NCBI GenBank assembly: GCA_016281055.1 | Contig: JAEEHW010000108.1 | Coordinates: 1-64,000 of the forward strand | Origin: Prevotella sp. | GTDB lineage: Bacteria > Bacteroidota > Bacteroidia > Bacteroidales > Bacteroidaceae | DNA length: 64,000 nt | Direction: 5' to 3' | Part shown: positions 1-9,000 of the stretch, piece after piece | Numbering within the stretch: the stretch's first letter is position 1 | Layout: every line of letters starts with the position of its first letter | Program-made: the position numbers and the translations under genes | The notes under the pieces: generated by a model | What the model was told of the DNA's origin: nothing | What the model saw: the letters and a program-made list of their open reading frames with translations, nothing else | The model's database searches: none

Positions 1-103
1 CGTATAGCGTGCATAGGTAGCGAGTACCAGTAGCATCGGTAGCAGTGATAATCTGTGGCACGTCGTAATATTCGAGCGTGGCATTAAGTGTGAGCTGTCT
101 CAT
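1..103 (-). CDS. Unrecognised protein, N-terminal part (runs off window)
   Basis: An open frame begins with ATG at 103 and stays open for 34 codons to the window edge, so only the N-terminus is visible. It begins MRQLTLNATLEYYDVPQI and has no signal peptide. I do not recognise the family. It lies about 90 nt downstream of the truncated VapD-like frame on the same strand, and may once have shared a transcript with it. The rest of the gene lies outside the window. Confidence 0.5.
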   Translation of the reverse strand, partial: MRQLTLNATLEYYDVPQIITATDATGTRYLCTLY

Positions 104-193
104 AGTGCGAGCATATCATGACATTCTTTGTGTCAGTTAAAATCGTCGTTCGGTTAATGTCATCGCAGTTGTCTGCATCTTGATATTATGTTG

Positions 194-304
194 TTAACCA
201 TTCTTGACCAATGTGCGCTTGATCTCGAAGTATGCACCGTGGTAGGGATTGCCGTAATGCTCCTGCAAGTCGGCTATGGTCATGTCAAAACTGAGTGCGT
301 ACAT
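194..304 (-). pseudogene. VapD-like toxin N-terminus, truncated at 36 codons
   Basis: The frame starts at 304, three bases after the stop of the upstream small gene, and reads MYALSFDMTIADLQEHYG, then NPYHGAYFEIKRTLVKNG, then TAA. From family knowledge, VapD (a Cas2-like ribonuclease of about 90 residues) starts MYAxxFDxxxxxLxxxY, with an AYxxIRxxLxxxGF segment near residues 24-36. The match therefore stops just where the conserved Phe and the QGSVY strand should follow. I could not find the C-terminal half in another frame before position 100. It is probably a decayed toxin; a functional 36-residue product is unlikely. Confidence 0.6.
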
Positions 305-307
305 AGG

Positions 308-490
308 TTAATATGCTGGTTTGAACAGACATTCCTTCTCGAAGTAAATCTCTCCGTTGGGTGTCTCAGCCGAGATTACTGTGCCCACGAAAGGATTTGC
401 CTCCACTTCTATCACCGTGCCCTGAGTCCAGTCGCTCTTGTGCGTCACCTCGGGCGAAATCAATACGTTGTCACCTGTCTTCATGCTCAT
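308..490 (-). CDS. Small 60-aa protein, possible VapD partner
   Basis: A 60-residue protein with no signal peptide or membrane segment, rich in short beta-strand patterns (GDNVLISPEV, QGTVIEVEANPF, GTVISAET). This suggests a small SH3-like or KOW-like barrel. A good Bacteroidetes -7 element (TAACTTTG, 519-526) lies about 20 nt upstream of the start, and the stop is three bases from the start of the VapD-like frame, so the two form one transcript. In other bacteria VapD is commonly paired with a small upstream antitoxin gene, so an antitoxin role is plausible. That is an inference from position; I do not recognise the sequence as a named antitoxin. Confidence 0.6.
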   Translation of the reverse strand: MSMKTGDNVLISPEVTHKSDWTQGTVIEVEANPFVGTVISAETPNGEIYFEKECLFKPAY

Positions 491-518
491 AATCTTATTT
501 ATAGTTTGATATCAAGTG

Positions 519-526
519 CAAAGTTA
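519..526 (-). promoter_or_regulatory. Promoter -7 element for the 60-aa gene
   Basis: On the minus strand this reads TAACTTTG followed by CAC, the Bacteroidetes -7 consensus TAnnTTTG, about 20-30 nt upstream of the ATG at 490. No clean TTTG -33 box is seen at the usual distance. A very similar 50-bp stretch recurs at 1280-1330. Confidence 0.55.
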
Positions 527-700
527 CAACTTTTTTCTGAAATAATGATAATAATTGCAGATTTTTAATGCGGAAAGGTTAATATTCGGGTTCCGCAAGT
601 ATGGTAAAAGGAACGTTTTCGTTAAGCCAGATGACCAAAGCCAAACTTGTTTGAGCTTTGGCATGGCGAGAAAAGGTGCATGAATATGAACTAATGTATA

Positions 701-955
701 TTACTTTTCTAACTTCTGGAATAAGTCTTCAACCGAGTCGTATGTCGTAACTCGTCCGTTCTTTACGTCGTCCATCGCCTCACGGTAGCCGGCAGTCTTG
801 GTGATGTCGTACTCCTTCTTAGTAGCCCTCTTCACCTTTACCGAAGCTACGCCCTTGAGCATACTAATAGCCTTCTTGATATCCTTGAGCATCGACATGT
901 CCTCGATGTTCACCAGTATCTGCCCTTCTGCAGGAATTGTTGCTACGTTTGCCAT
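701..955 (-). CDS. Orphan antitoxin-like protein
   Basis: An 84-residue cytoplasmic protein. The N-terminal half has ILVNIEDMSMLKDIKKAI, followed by a basic stretch. The C-terminal third reads GYREAMDDVKNGRVTTYDS, then VEDLFQKL. This tail (AxxDVKxGRVTxYxSxxDLxxxL) is typical of the C-terminal toxin-binding arm of RelB/Phd-like antitoxins in Bacteroidetes. No toxin gene follows: the next 210 bases downstream are noncoding up to the 60-aa gene. It may be an orphan antitoxin left after toxin loss, or an anti-addiction gene. The assignment rests on the tail motif only. Confidence 0.6.
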   Translation of the reverse strand: MANVATIPAEGQILVNIEDMSMLKDIKKAISMLKGVASVKVKRATKKEYDITKTAGYREAMDDVKNGRVTTYDSVEDLFQKLEK

Positions 956-1490
956 AATTATCTTCTTTATTTGTTTTTAATATGAGTCAGAACAGTGTTT
1001 CTGTTTCCCACTCAAATTTTTATAATGTTAACGTGAGTTCGACGAAAATAATTCATGCAAAATTAATGGGCATTAATGGGCATTAATGTTGAAAAGAAAA
1101 CACGAATCACCATGAATGTCCACGAAGGTTTAGCTCGACGAAGTCAATTATCATAAATATTTTATGTTTATCAAAATTCACCGAATTGACGTTAATGTTA
1201 TGATGATTTATGAGTGCAATGTATCGCACGATAGGAAAAGCAAGTGTCTGCAAAGCAGGCTCGCGGTCGCTATAGCGATTTCCTGAGTGCAAAGTTACAA
1301 CTTTTTTCCGAAACAATGATAATATTTGCAGAGATTTTACGTGATTATGTGTAGAAACCGGTAGGATAGGATATTTCTGATATTTCGCCTTCACAATTTT
1401 GTCGGCAAAAAAATGCAAACCAGAGAGAAAAGAATGACATGATAGCCGTTCAGGTGGAAAAGAAAAGGCATTTTTGGTGCTTCCAGATGT

Positions 1491-1597
1491 TAAAGCATAG
1501 CTTTTACTTTGTAATTAGATAGCTTTTACAGTGTAAAAGGTGCCCTTTTACAACGCAATATGATAGCTTTTTCACCATAAAAGCTATCATATTACAT
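1491..1597. repeat. Array of GATAGCTTTTACA / TGTAAAAGCTATC units
   Basis: Five or so copies of an element built on ATAGCTTTTAC and its reverse complement GTAAAAGCTAT, spaced about 20-25 bases and mixing both orientations. The same unit is arrayed at 32931-33028 and 54586-54697. All three arrays sit between genes. Confidence 0.75.
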
Positions 1598-1749
1598 CGT
1601 GATTTTTAAACCCTCTCTTGAAAATCAACGAGTTACAACCTTCTTGAGATTTCGATAAAACCAACCAACCGTAAACTTTTTTGAAAAACAGCCCTCTATT
1701 TCGACTTAAAACAGGGTGCAGAATAGGACAATTTAGGTTTATAAAAAAG

Positions 1750-1781
1750 GGAGATATGCTGTTTTCCTGTGGCATATCTCC
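1750..1781 (-). terminator. Rho-independent terminator after the 1264-aa/55-aa pair
   Basis: Perfect 10-bp stem GGAGATATGC / GCATATCTCC with a 12-nt loop. On the minus strand it is followed by CTTTTTTAT, and on the plus strand by TTTTTC. It lies 19 nt downstream of the stop of the 55-aa peptide gene, so it ends that transcript and may work in both directions. Confidence 0.8.
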
Positions 1782-1799
1782 TTTTTCTACATAATATGT

Positions 1800-1967
1800 T
1801 TATCTGTCCCAAATGCTGCTGCCACCGCCTTGGTCACTAAGGTCTAGCTCATCCTCGGCATCATTCCAGCCATTGGATTGCAGACCGGTTATACTCGATT
1901 GCAGAAGTTGTGTCACATACTGCAGCTCTATCTTCTCCATAGAGGGCTTCATATATGCTCGTTTCAT
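1800..1967 (-). CDS. 55-aa peptide translationally coupled to a secreted protein
   Basis: The start ATG at 1967 overlaps the TGA of the 1264-aa gene (ATGA), with GGAGG a few bases upstream inside that gene, so translation is probably coupled. The peptide begins MKRAYMKPSMEKIELQYV and ends in an acidic, glycine-rich tail (DLSDQGGGSSIWDR). It has no signal peptide or membrane helix. The layout Met-Lys-x-x-Tyr-x-x-Pro, alternating hydrophobic stretch, Ser-Ser near residue 25, then acidic tail is shared with the two peptides at 36094 and 36322. Function is unknown. The leader-plus-tail shape recalls ribosomally made peptide precursors, but that is inference. Confidence 0.7.
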   Translation of the reverse strand: MKRAYMKPSMEKIELQYVTQLLQSSITGLQSNGWNDAEDELDLSDQGGGSSIWDR

Positions 1968-4900
1968 TCTACTACCTCCTTTCTGCCATTATGGATATAC
2001 AGACCTTTCGCCGTCGGCTTTCCGTTGAGTCTGCGACCATTTAGGTCATACCAGCCATCGCTCTCTTTTTCAATTTTCAAATCTCCATTTTCAATTGAAA
2101 TGATGCCTGTTGCCTCATCGCTATCAAAGTTCAGAGAGGAAGCACACACCTTGGCTCCTGCGTTTCCCTTGATGTACGGCACCGAGAAGTACGCACGGCA
2201 CGAACGTATCTGACGGTCTATGCTGGAATAGTACAGAGTGTTAGCATCGCTCAGGAACAAGATGCTCTTGTCGTCTGCCGTCACGCTAACGGGCGAGTAG
2301 TTGCCTACCATCTCTACTATTTCCAATCCTGCGGTCGTGCTCTCCACAGCCTGAGCCGCTGTATTACTTATGGTAACGCCCTCGAACACAGGATTGCTGA
2401 TGTCGTAGTTCTCTTCGTTGCCCTCGTAGTCCGCAGCCTTCGTCCATTTTACTAAATACGGAACTCCGGCTTCTATCTCAGTTGCCGACTTGAACCACAG
2501 GTACAATGTACCATCCGCAGTGTCGAAACCGTTCTTCTCTGTCACGTCAAGCGTCATCAGCGTTGCACCTGCAAAGTTGCTATTTGCGGCAATCTGCTCC
2601 GCTGTCATGGCGAATGGCAGACAGATGGTGTTCCACTTTCCGTCCTTGTAGAGTGTGCGCCCCTGCAGGGTTACGTCGGCAACGTAACCGTTCACGCTTG
2701 TCAGGTCGTTGGCGGCATTGTCGTAGAACGTCACTGCCTCGGGTGCCACGTAGCATTTCCCGTCGAAGAGGATACCTTTCTCGTAGGCCGTCAGCACGGT
2801 GTACGATACGTCTGTCACTGCCGCGCCGAGGTTAGCAGGGGCAGTGGGGGCGATGTAAGCAAATGCACCCTGCGCCTCGTCAAGGGTCTGGGTGTAGTAG
2901 CAGTTGGTGATGGTGCCGCCATTGCGGGCGAAGGTGGCTCCGCTGCTGACGGCATTAGCGTCAGTCCGCGGTGCGTAGAGGCAGTTGATGATGGTGAGCG
3001 AACCCTTGTCTTTCCTCCAGCCCACGAAGCCACCGCATTTGGTGGTGGCATCCTTGCCTGTGCCGGTGCTGACTATCTTGCCGTCGAACACGCAGCCCTC
3101 GATGGTCAGGTGGGCGGAGTTACTGTCGCCCTTGACACCTACGAATCCACCGTGAGTGCCGTCACCGCTCTTACTGCTGCTAATGGTGGCACTCACACGG
3201 CAGTTGCGGATGGTGACAGTGCCGAACTGGTTGCCGACAATGCCGGCGGCGAACTGGGCAGAGGTTGCGATGGAGCCTTCAACGATGAGGTTCTCAATCA
3301 CACAGCCGCTCTCAGCGTTGCGGAAGGGCGCGGCGTAGTTCTCGGTGGCGTTGTAGTCGACGGTCAGCGTCTTGCCGTCGCCGTCGAAGGTGCCCTTGAA
3401 GTCGTGGCCGCTCGAGCCCGCCATACGGGTGACAGGGTCCTCCTCCGTACCGATATCGCCACCCAACTTCACGGTCTTGCCACTGAAGCGGTTGTATGTG
3501 TCGTTGTCCTGCAGGGCGTCGCAGAAGACGCTCCAGCCCGTAGCGGTCTTGATGGTGTACGAGCCGTCGCCATTGTCAGCGAAGTGGGCTGGGTCGGGGG
3601 TCCACTTAGCGTAGAGCATCACGTCTTCGTTGGGCATGGTGAACGTATAGGGGTTGGCTGAGCCGCTGAGAGTACCTGCGCTGGCGGTGTAACTGCTGAA
3701 TTTGTAGCCCTCGCAGCCCCCCCCGTGACTTATGCTGAGGTTCACTTGGTCGCCATTACCATAGTAGTACGCACTACCACATGTGATGCCATTGTTGTAG
3801 ACAGTTATACCACTGACATTATAAGTAGCAATACTACTTCCTATTGGACTGGCCTCACAAGTAGTAACATATGTATCACCAGCCAAAACACTGCGGACCT
3901 GTTTACCAGTAGTAGCAATCAAAGAAGAATTGGTCAGCGTGGGGGCGACGGTGTAGTAGCAATTGCTGACACTGGCTTTGGTTGATGAGTTGACGTTATG
4001 GATAGCAATGGGATGGAAACCATTATTAGCCGTTCCGGTGTAACTGCCCATAAAGAGGCAGTTGGTAATGGTGAGCGTGTTGCCGTCGCTCCAGCCCTGC
4101 ATGCCTCCAGCATAATCTCCACTATTACTCATCGTGCCGCTGAATACGCAACCCACAAGGTTCAGCGTAGATGAAAAACCGTGGCCCACGATGCCGCCCA
4201 TGTGACGGTTGCCACTGGTGGCAGGGACGCTCACGTTGACTGCCACATTGCAGTTTTCTATTGTATTCACACCGCTGCGGGCAAAGCCTACCAGTCCAGC
4301 AGTGTGGGTTGTTCCCGTAACGCTACCCATCACTGTTAGGTTCTTGATTGTGGCACCACTGATTTCGCGGAAGGGGGCGGTGCCCTGCGTAGCAGTTTCG
4401 TTGATGTTGACGGTCAGCGTTTTCTGGTTGCCATCAAAGGAACCGCAGAACTGATAATTGGCATCACCCACCATCTCTGTAATGCCACTGATATTATCTT
4501 TCAGTATGTAATATTTATCAAGCCTCTGGCCCAGACTGACATTCAAAGAGAATGTGCGCCAGTCGTTAAGGTTATATATCTCATAAGGGCTATTCTCTGT
4601 GCCATTTCCGTTCAATACCCCCAAAACATAGAACGAAGTACTCTTTGAGCCATAGTAGCCTTTGTTATTCACACCAGTGATAGTCAAAGTATAAATTCCA
4701 GCATCCTTCACTTGTGTGATTGTCTCATTTTGGCTATTCTTTATGCTAACGGTATAGCAATCGGAGTTGAGCGCTGTGCCATCGAACGTTACAGTGGGAG
4801 TGACACTAATGTTAGAGCCAGTATAATCATAGGGGCCAACACTGATGACTATGTCACCTCTATAATAATAATCTTCGTTATGGACAGTGATCTTTTTACA

Positions 4901-5758
4901 GAATTCCGATTGTGCCGAAGCGTAAGCTACTGTTGCTCCATCAACATCATGATCCTTTACTGCACCACCATAATTTCCTGTCACATTAACGTAGAAGTTA
5001 TTAATTACCGAAATAGCACCATTCTTAGAACCTAAAAAAACTCCTTCTCCCTTTTTTGACCATGTAGTTGATGAATAGCTGTTATTGATGTAACCATTTT
5101 TTACGATACAATTCTCTATCGTAAATACATCATTTACATTCATGCAATGACTTACTAAGGCTGCTAAACCTTCTGAACTGTAAGTATCTATGCGGAAATT
5201 ATCTATAATTAAGTCTTTAATCCACCCTGTTCCTTCTATAACGCCAAAAAAACCTACGTATGTGCCAGCTCCATGATTATCATTTCTATCAAGGTATAAC
5301 CCACTAATAGTATGACCGTTACCATTGAATTTTCCATTAAAGTAATATTTTATCATGCCAGCACCGTTATATCCTATAGGTTTCCAATAGTGTGCGCTCA
5401 AGTCGATGTTGGCTTGCAGCTCGACGGTGCGGGCACAGTAGTATTTATCGTTTTCGATCATTATATCGTGGTTCACGTTGTAGGCATAGAGCGCAAGTTC
5501 TTCTGCCGTCGAGATGTAGATAGTGTTGTGGTCCTCGCTCTCATTAAGGCTTGTTGCCTTGTAGTCCTCCCAGTTGCCCGATGGCGACTGCGCCCACGCT
5601 GTTATCGTCGTGAGCAGCATTACAAGCAACATCATGGCTGCTCGCCTTGTCATGTTTCTTACTGCGGCCTGCGCTGTGCCGAGCCGCTGCCATGCACCCC
5701 TAAGTGTTAGTAGTCCCAGATGTCTGGGGGGGACAAGTTTTGTTGTTCTTTGTGTCAT
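1964..5758 (-). CDS. Large secreted GLUG/InlB-B repeat protein with T9SS-like tail
   Basis: 1264 residues. A signal peptide (MTRRAAMMLLVMLLTTITAWA) begins only at residue 36, so the true start may be the ATG at 5653; the preceding 35 residues have no clear role. Three GLUG-like beta-helix blocks with GNGHTISGL- or GDGKTLTVD-type motifs lie at about 57-260, 390-620 and 745-960. An Ig-like segment lies at about 275-380, and a Listeria-Bacteroides (InlB-B) repeat with FTMPNEDVMLYAKWTP near 655-735. The last 220 residues hold a module with NTICLPFAMT and VPYLVKW, and end YDLNGRRL..KGLYIHNGRK, a type IX secretion-like C-terminal domain. This suggests a surface adhesin or scaffold; no catalytic motif is seen. 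The 55-aa peptide gene overlaps its stop. Confidence 0.75.
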   Translation of the reverse strand: MTQRTTKLVPPRHLGLLTLRGAWQRLGTAQAAVRNMTRRAAMMLLVMLLTTITAWAQSPSGNWEDYKATSLNESEDHNTIYISTAEELALYAYNVNHDIMIENDKYYCARTVELQANIDLSAHYWKPIGYNGAGMIKYYFNGKFNGNGHTISGLYLDRNDNHGAGTYVGFFGVIEGTGWIKDLIIDNFRIDTYSSEGLAALVSHCMNVNDVFTIENCIVKNGYINNSYSSTTWSKKGEGVFLGSKNGAISVINNFYVNVTGNYGGAVKDHDVDGATVAYASAQSEFCKKITVHNEDYYYRGDIVISVGPYDYTGSNISVTPTVTFDGTALNSDCYTVSIKNSQNETITQVKDAGIYTLTITGVNNKGYYGSKSTSFYVLGVLNGNGTENSPYEIYNLNDWRTFSLNVSLGQRLDKYYILKDNISGITEMVGDANYQFCGSFDGNQKTLTVNINETATQGTAPFREISGATIKNLTVMGSVTGTTHTAGLVGFARSGVNTIENCNVAVNVSVPATSGNRHMGGIVGHGFSSTLNLVGCVFSGTMSNSGDYAGGMQGWSDGNTLTITNCLFMGSYTGTANNGFHPIAIHNVNSSTKASVSNCYYTVAPTLTNSSLIATTGKQVRSVLAGDTYVTTCEASPIGSSIATYNVSGITVYNNGITCGSAYYYGNGDQVNLSISHGGGCEGYKFSSYTASAGTLSGSANPYTFTMPNEDVMLYAKWTPDPAHFADNGDGSYTIKTATGWSVFCDALQDNDTYNRFSGKTVKLGGDIGTEEDPVTRMAGSSGHDFKGTFDGDGKTLTVDYNATENYAAPFRNAESGCVIENLIVEGSIATSAQFAAGIVGNQFGTVTIRNCRVSATISSSKSGDGTHGGFVGVKGDSNSAHLTIEGCVFDGKIVSTGTGKDATTKCGGFVGWRKDKGSLTIINCLYAPRTDANAVSSGATFARNGGTITNCYYTQTLDEAQGAFAYIAPTAPANLGAAVTDVSYTVLTAYEKGILFDGKCYVAPEAVTFYDNAANDLTSVNGYVADVTLQGRTLYKDGKWNTICLPFAMTAEQIAANSNFAGATLMTLDVTEKNGFDTADGTLYLWFKSATEIEAGVPYLVKWTKAADYEGNEENYDISNPVFEGVTISNTAAQAVESTTAGLEIVEMVGNYSPVSVTADDKSILFLSDANTLYYSSIDRQIRSCRAYFSVPYIKGNAGAKVCASSLNFDSDEATGIISIENGDLKIEKESDGWYDLNGRRLNGKPTAKGLYIHNGRKEVVE

Positions 5759-6070
5759 TGTTATGTTGTTTATTATCTGAAATTCCCGTTTATAAACATA
5801 TTCGTTGGTTAAAGACCTTTTTTGAAACTAATTATACTAATTAAAATTATTTTGGTTCACGAATTATCTTAACAATAGTTTTATGGTTTAACTCTTGATT
5901 TGTTATTCTCATCAACGTATAGCATACAAATGCGACAAGGCTCGTTCACATCTCACGAAGAGACATGAACGAGCCTTGTCGTTGAAATCACCCCAATAAA
6001 TAGAGCCTATTAATATGCAATATATTACACATTTTTTTTATAATAATATGCAATCGCACGGAAAAAAATA
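5759..6070. other. Intergenic region with a 16-bp perfect inverted repeat
   Basis: 312 bases between prfC and the 1264-aa gene. The main structure is CGACAAGGCTCGTTCA (5933-5948) paired with its exact complement at 5966-5981 around a 17-nt loop. On the minus strand it lies about 90 nt past the prfC stop, but no T-run follows, so it may be a terminator, a protein-binding palindrome or an RNA end. The flanks are AT-rich and hold no gene. Confidence 0.6.
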
Positions 6071-7663
6071 TCAGAACTCGCTGGTGAAGTGGAACTTGAT
6101 ATGCTCAAAGTCCTGCTGAGCCATTGAGAGCACATAGCCGGAGTCGGCAAGGAAGACGTCGCGGCCGTCTTTGTCCTTCGCCATGTACTGGTATTTGCGC
6201 TTCTTGAAGTTTTCAAGTTGCTCCGCATCATCGCTTTCTACCCAGCATGCCTTATAGAGATGCACCGGTTCCCAGCGACACTTGGCGTTGTACTCGTTCT
6301 CCAGACGGTACTGTATGACCTCAAACTGCAACTGGCCTACGGTGCCCACGATGCGGCGGCCGTTGAACTGATTGACGAAAAGCTGTGCCACGCCCTCGTT
6401 CATAAGCTGCTCCAAACCCTTCTGGAACTGCTTTGCCTTCATCGGGTCGTCGTTCTCTATGTATTTGAACATCTCTGGCGAGAACGAAGGCAGTCCGCGG
6501 AAGTGCAGCTGCTCGCCCTCGGTAAGGGTATCGCCAATCTTGAAGATGCCGTTGTCTGGCAGACCTACGATGTCGCCAGCCCATGCCTCGTCGATGGTTT
6601 CCTTGCGCTGCGCCATGAACTGCGTTGGCGATGAGAAACGCACAGTCTTGCCCATGCCGACGTGCAGGTAGGGCTGGTTGCGCTGGAACTTGCCCGAGCA
6701 TACCTTACAGAAGGCTATGCAGGAGCGGTGGTTAGGGTCGATGTTGGCGGTAATCTTGAAGATGAAGCCGGTGAACTTTGCCTCGTCAGGGCTCACCATG
6801 CGCTCCTCTGCCTTGGTAGGACGTGGGGATGGGGCTATCTCTACGAAGCAGTCGAGGAGCTCCTGCACACCGAAGTTATTGAGGGCGGAACCGAAGAATA
6901 CCGGTGCCACCTCGGCAGTGCGGTAGGTCTCGACGTCAAACTCTGGATATACGCCGCTGACAAGTTCGAGGTCGTCACGCAACTGCTGTGCATCGTCCTC
7001 ACCCACCTGGGCATCGAGCTCGCTCGATGCGATGTCAACGGCTACCTTCTCGGTGACGCGCTGCTTGTCAGGGGTGAAGAGGTTGAGCTGCTGCTCATAT
7101 ATATTATATACGCCCTTGAACTTTACGCCCTGGTTGATAGGCCAAGACAATGGGCGCACCTTTATCTGCAGCTCCTGCTCCAGTTCGTCGAGCAGGTCGA
7201 AGGGGTCGCGGCCCTCACGGTCCATCTTGTTGATGAATATGATGACAGGGGTGTTGCGCATGCGGCACACCTCCATGAGTTTGCGTGTCTGTGCCTCCAC
7301 GCCCTTGGCACCGTCAACGACGATGATGGCAGAATCGACAGCCGTCAGCGTACGGTAGGTATCCTCGGCGAAGTCCTGGTGACCAGGAGTATCGAGGATG
7401 TTTACCTTGTAAACCACGTCGGCAGATGCCGTCGGTGGTGTGTAGTCAAACTCCATCACGGAGGTTGACACCGAGATACCGCGCTGCTTCTCTATGTCCA
7501 TCCAGTCGGATGTGGCGGTCTTGCGTATCTTGTTAGACTTCACTGCTCCGGCAACCTGTATCTGTCCGCCGAAAAGGAGAAATTTCTCTGTCAGCGTTGT
7601 CTTACCTGCGTCAGGGTGTGATATGATGGCGAACGTTCGCCTGCGTTCTATTTCCTGATTCAT
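6071..7663 (-). CDS. prfC: Peptide chain release factor 3
   Basis: 530 residues, the usual length of RF3, the translational GTPase that removes RF1/RF2 from the ribosome after termination. G1 P-loop HPDAGKTT at residues 16-23, the switch stretch [16 protein letters not shown]3 DTPGHQDF and G4 NKMD are all present. The beta-barrel domain II and the RF3 C-terminal domain ([19 protein letters not shown]) follow in order. The start overlaps the stop of the DUF4924 gene by four bases (ATGA), so prfC is the last gene of the LysE-DUF4924-prfC operon transcribed from the promoter at 8911-8942. Confidence 0.95.
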   Translation of the reverse strand: MNQEIERRRTFAIISHPDAGKTTLTEKFLLFGGQIQVAGAVKSNKIRKTATSDWMDIEKQRGISVSTSVMEFDYTPPTASADVVYKVNILDTPGHQDFAEDTYRTLTAVDSAIIVVDGAKGVEAQTRKLMEVCRMRNTPVIIFINKMDREGRDPFDLLDELEQELQIKVRPLSWPINQGVKFKGVYNIYEQQLNLFTPDKQRVTEKVAVDIASSELDAQVGEDDAQQLRDDLELVSGVYPEFDVETYRTAEVAPVFFGSALNNFGVQELLDCFVEIAPSPRPTKAEERMVSPDEAKFTGFIFKITANIDPNHRSCIAFCKVCSGKFQRNQPYLHVGMGKTVRFSSPTQFMAQRKETIDEAWAGDIVGLPDNGIFKIGDTLTEGEQLHFRGLPSFSPEMFKYIENDDPMKAKQFQKGLEQLMNEGVAQLFVNQFNGRRIVGTVGQLQFEVIQYRLENEYNAKCRWEPVHLYKACWVESDDAEQLENFKKRKYQYMAKDKDGRDVFLADSGYVLSMAQQDFEHIKFHFTSEF

Positions 7664-8208
7664 TCGTCTTCAAATTTTAATCCTTCTTCTTTGTCTTTCT
7701 TGTAATAGTCGGAGAGCATACCGAGGAATGTGGTAATCTCCTTGACTGCAGCCTCGGTGCTTGCGCTCACCTCTTTCTGCTGCAATCGCAGCATCATCAC
7801 GCCATACAGGGCATTGAGGCAGGTCTCTATCTCCCCTATCTCCTTGCTGCCCTTGCTGCGCAGTTCCACAATGAAGGGCAACACCTTGTAATATTCTGCA
7901 CTGTAGAACGGGAACTTGGGCGACTGCATCAGCATTTCATGCAGCTCAGTCATCTGCTGCGTCACTATCTGCAGAATCTGTATATGTCCCTGCTGTGTCT
8001 TGCCCTCCTCGCGCATCATGCGGATGAGGTTGCCATACCAGTCAATCATCTCGTCGCGCTGCTCGTCAGTGAGTTCGAAGCGTGAGATATACTCACGGCG
8101 CAACAGTGAGAGGTCAAGGCCGTAGGCACGTATGATGTCCTCCACCTGCCACATATACAGCAGGTACTCGGCAATGTTCGTCTTACGAAGTTCTTGTGAA
8201 ATAAACAT
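7660..8208 (-). CDS. DUF4924 family protein
   Basis: 182 residues, all-helical, without signal peptide or membrane segments. It begins [20 protein letters not shown] and is recognisable as the Bacteroidetes-specific DUF4924 family, which usually sits near translation or housekeeping genes; its biochemical role is unknown. Its start overlaps the LysE stop (TAATG) and its stop overlaps the prfC start, so the three genes form a tightly coupled operon. No motif points to enzymatic activity. Confidence 0.75.
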   Translation of the reverse strand: MFISQELRKTNIAEYLLYMWQVEDIIRAYGLDLSLLRREYISRFELTDEQRDEMIDWYGNLIRMMREEGKTQQGHIQILQIVTQQMTELHEMLMQSPKFPFYSAEYYKVLPFIVELRSKGSKEIGEIETCLNALYGVMMLRLQQKEVSASTEAAVKEITTFLGMLSDYYKKDKEEGLKFEDE

Positions 8209-8876
8209 TAGTATATTGAAAACAGATTAAACGCTGTTCCGATAAAGATGGCAAACGAAAACACCATAACTATCGTACCTATTATGCGATTGATGATGAC
8301 GATGGTGTCCATCGAGAAAAACTCGCGCACCTTATCTACCAGCCATGTCAGTCCGTACCACCACAGGAGAGCGCCACCCACAATGCTCAGATAGCCCAGT
8401 GACATCTCTACGGGATGGTTGGGAATAACGAAGGCAAACTGTGCAAACGTGGCGAGGAAGAGGAATATTATCAAGGGGTTGGACACGGTGACGAGAAACG
8501 CTGTCACGAAATTATGAAGCAGCGTGCCCTTCTGGTTTTTCTTGCTCTCATGCACCTTCTTGCGCGGGTCGCTCTTGAAACAGTACCATCCGAAGCAGAA
8601 CAGCAGTATGCTGCCGAATATCTGCAAGAAAAACTTATTCTGTGGTTCGTCAATGAGTTCCATGACGAAACTCATGCCGAAACCTGTCAGCAAGGCATAG
8701 AACAAATCACTGGCGGCAGCGCCCAGTCCAGTGACGAAGCCAAACCATCGACCTTTGTTCAGCGTGCGCTGCACACACAGCACACCGACGGGACCCATCG
8801 GCGCAGAGCAGATGATTCCCACTATCATTCCCTTTACTATTATATCGAGGAAGTTGAACGGAAGTGTAAACGGCAC
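8208..8876 (-). CDS. LysE family transporter
   Basis: 222 residues with about six hydrophobic helices. The N-terminal signature GIICSAPMGPVGVLCVQR is typical of the LysE/RhtB exporter superfamily, which moves amino acids or related small solutes out across the inner membrane. A cytoplasmic basic loop (KSDPRKKVHESKKNQKG) separates helices 3 and 4. The substrate cannot be told from sequence. It is the first gene of the operon leading to prfC, with a well-formed promoter 35 bases upstream. Confidence 0.85.
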   Translation of the reverse strand: MPFTLPFNFLDIIVKGMIVGIICSAPMGPVGVLCVQRTLNKGRWFGFVTGLGAAASDLFYALLTGFGMSFVMELIDEPQNKFFLQIFGSILLFCFGWYCFKSDPRKKVHESKKNQKGTLLHNFVTAFLVTVSNPLIIFLFLATFAQFAFVIPNHPVEMSLGYLSIVGGALLWWYGLTWLVDKVREFFSMDTIVIINRIIGTIVMVFSFAIFIGTAFNLFSIY

Positions 8877-8910
8877 TTTTTTATATCAATATTAAATTAC
8901 AAATTGACTG

Positions 8911-8942
8911 CAAAGTTACTCATTTTTTATGAATTACACAAA
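8911..8942 (-). promoter_or_regulatory. Promoter of the LysE-DUF4924-prfC operon
   Basis: On the minus strand TTTG (8942-8939), a 20-nt spacer, then TAACTTTG (8918-8911) match the Bacteroidetes -33/-7 consensus at ideal spacing. Transcription should start near 8904, giving a leader of roughly 28 nt. Confidence 0.75.
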
Positions 8943-9000
8943 CTTTTAACCCTACAATCTCGAACATTCCTGTTTTTAATCCTGAATATCTCCCACCGTC

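Larger units (their letters stand above)
956..1799. other. Intergenic region without a credible gene
   Basis: About 840 bases with frames of at most 103 codons that lack any recognisable family. It holds a tandem 13-bp repeat of the form GGCATTAATG near 1070-1090, an orphan promoter-like block at 1280-1330 resembling 515-560, a palindromic octamer array (1491-1597) and a terminator hairpin (1750-1781). It looks like decayed accessory DNA. Confidence 0.6.

Noticed and set aside
1107-1418. A 103-codon minus-strand frame in the 956-1799 gap
   Set aside because: It spans the promoter-like block at 1280-1330 and low-complexity repeats, and has no domain or plausible start context.
1587-1775. A 62-codon minus-strand frame after the 55-aa peptide gene
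   Set aside because: It begins within the terminator hairpin at 1750-1781 and shows no protein-like features.
6662-7468. A 268-codon plus-strand frame opposite prfC
   Set aside because: It lies wholly antisense to the well-supported prfC gene and its sequence shows no family features; it is a by-product of codon bias.
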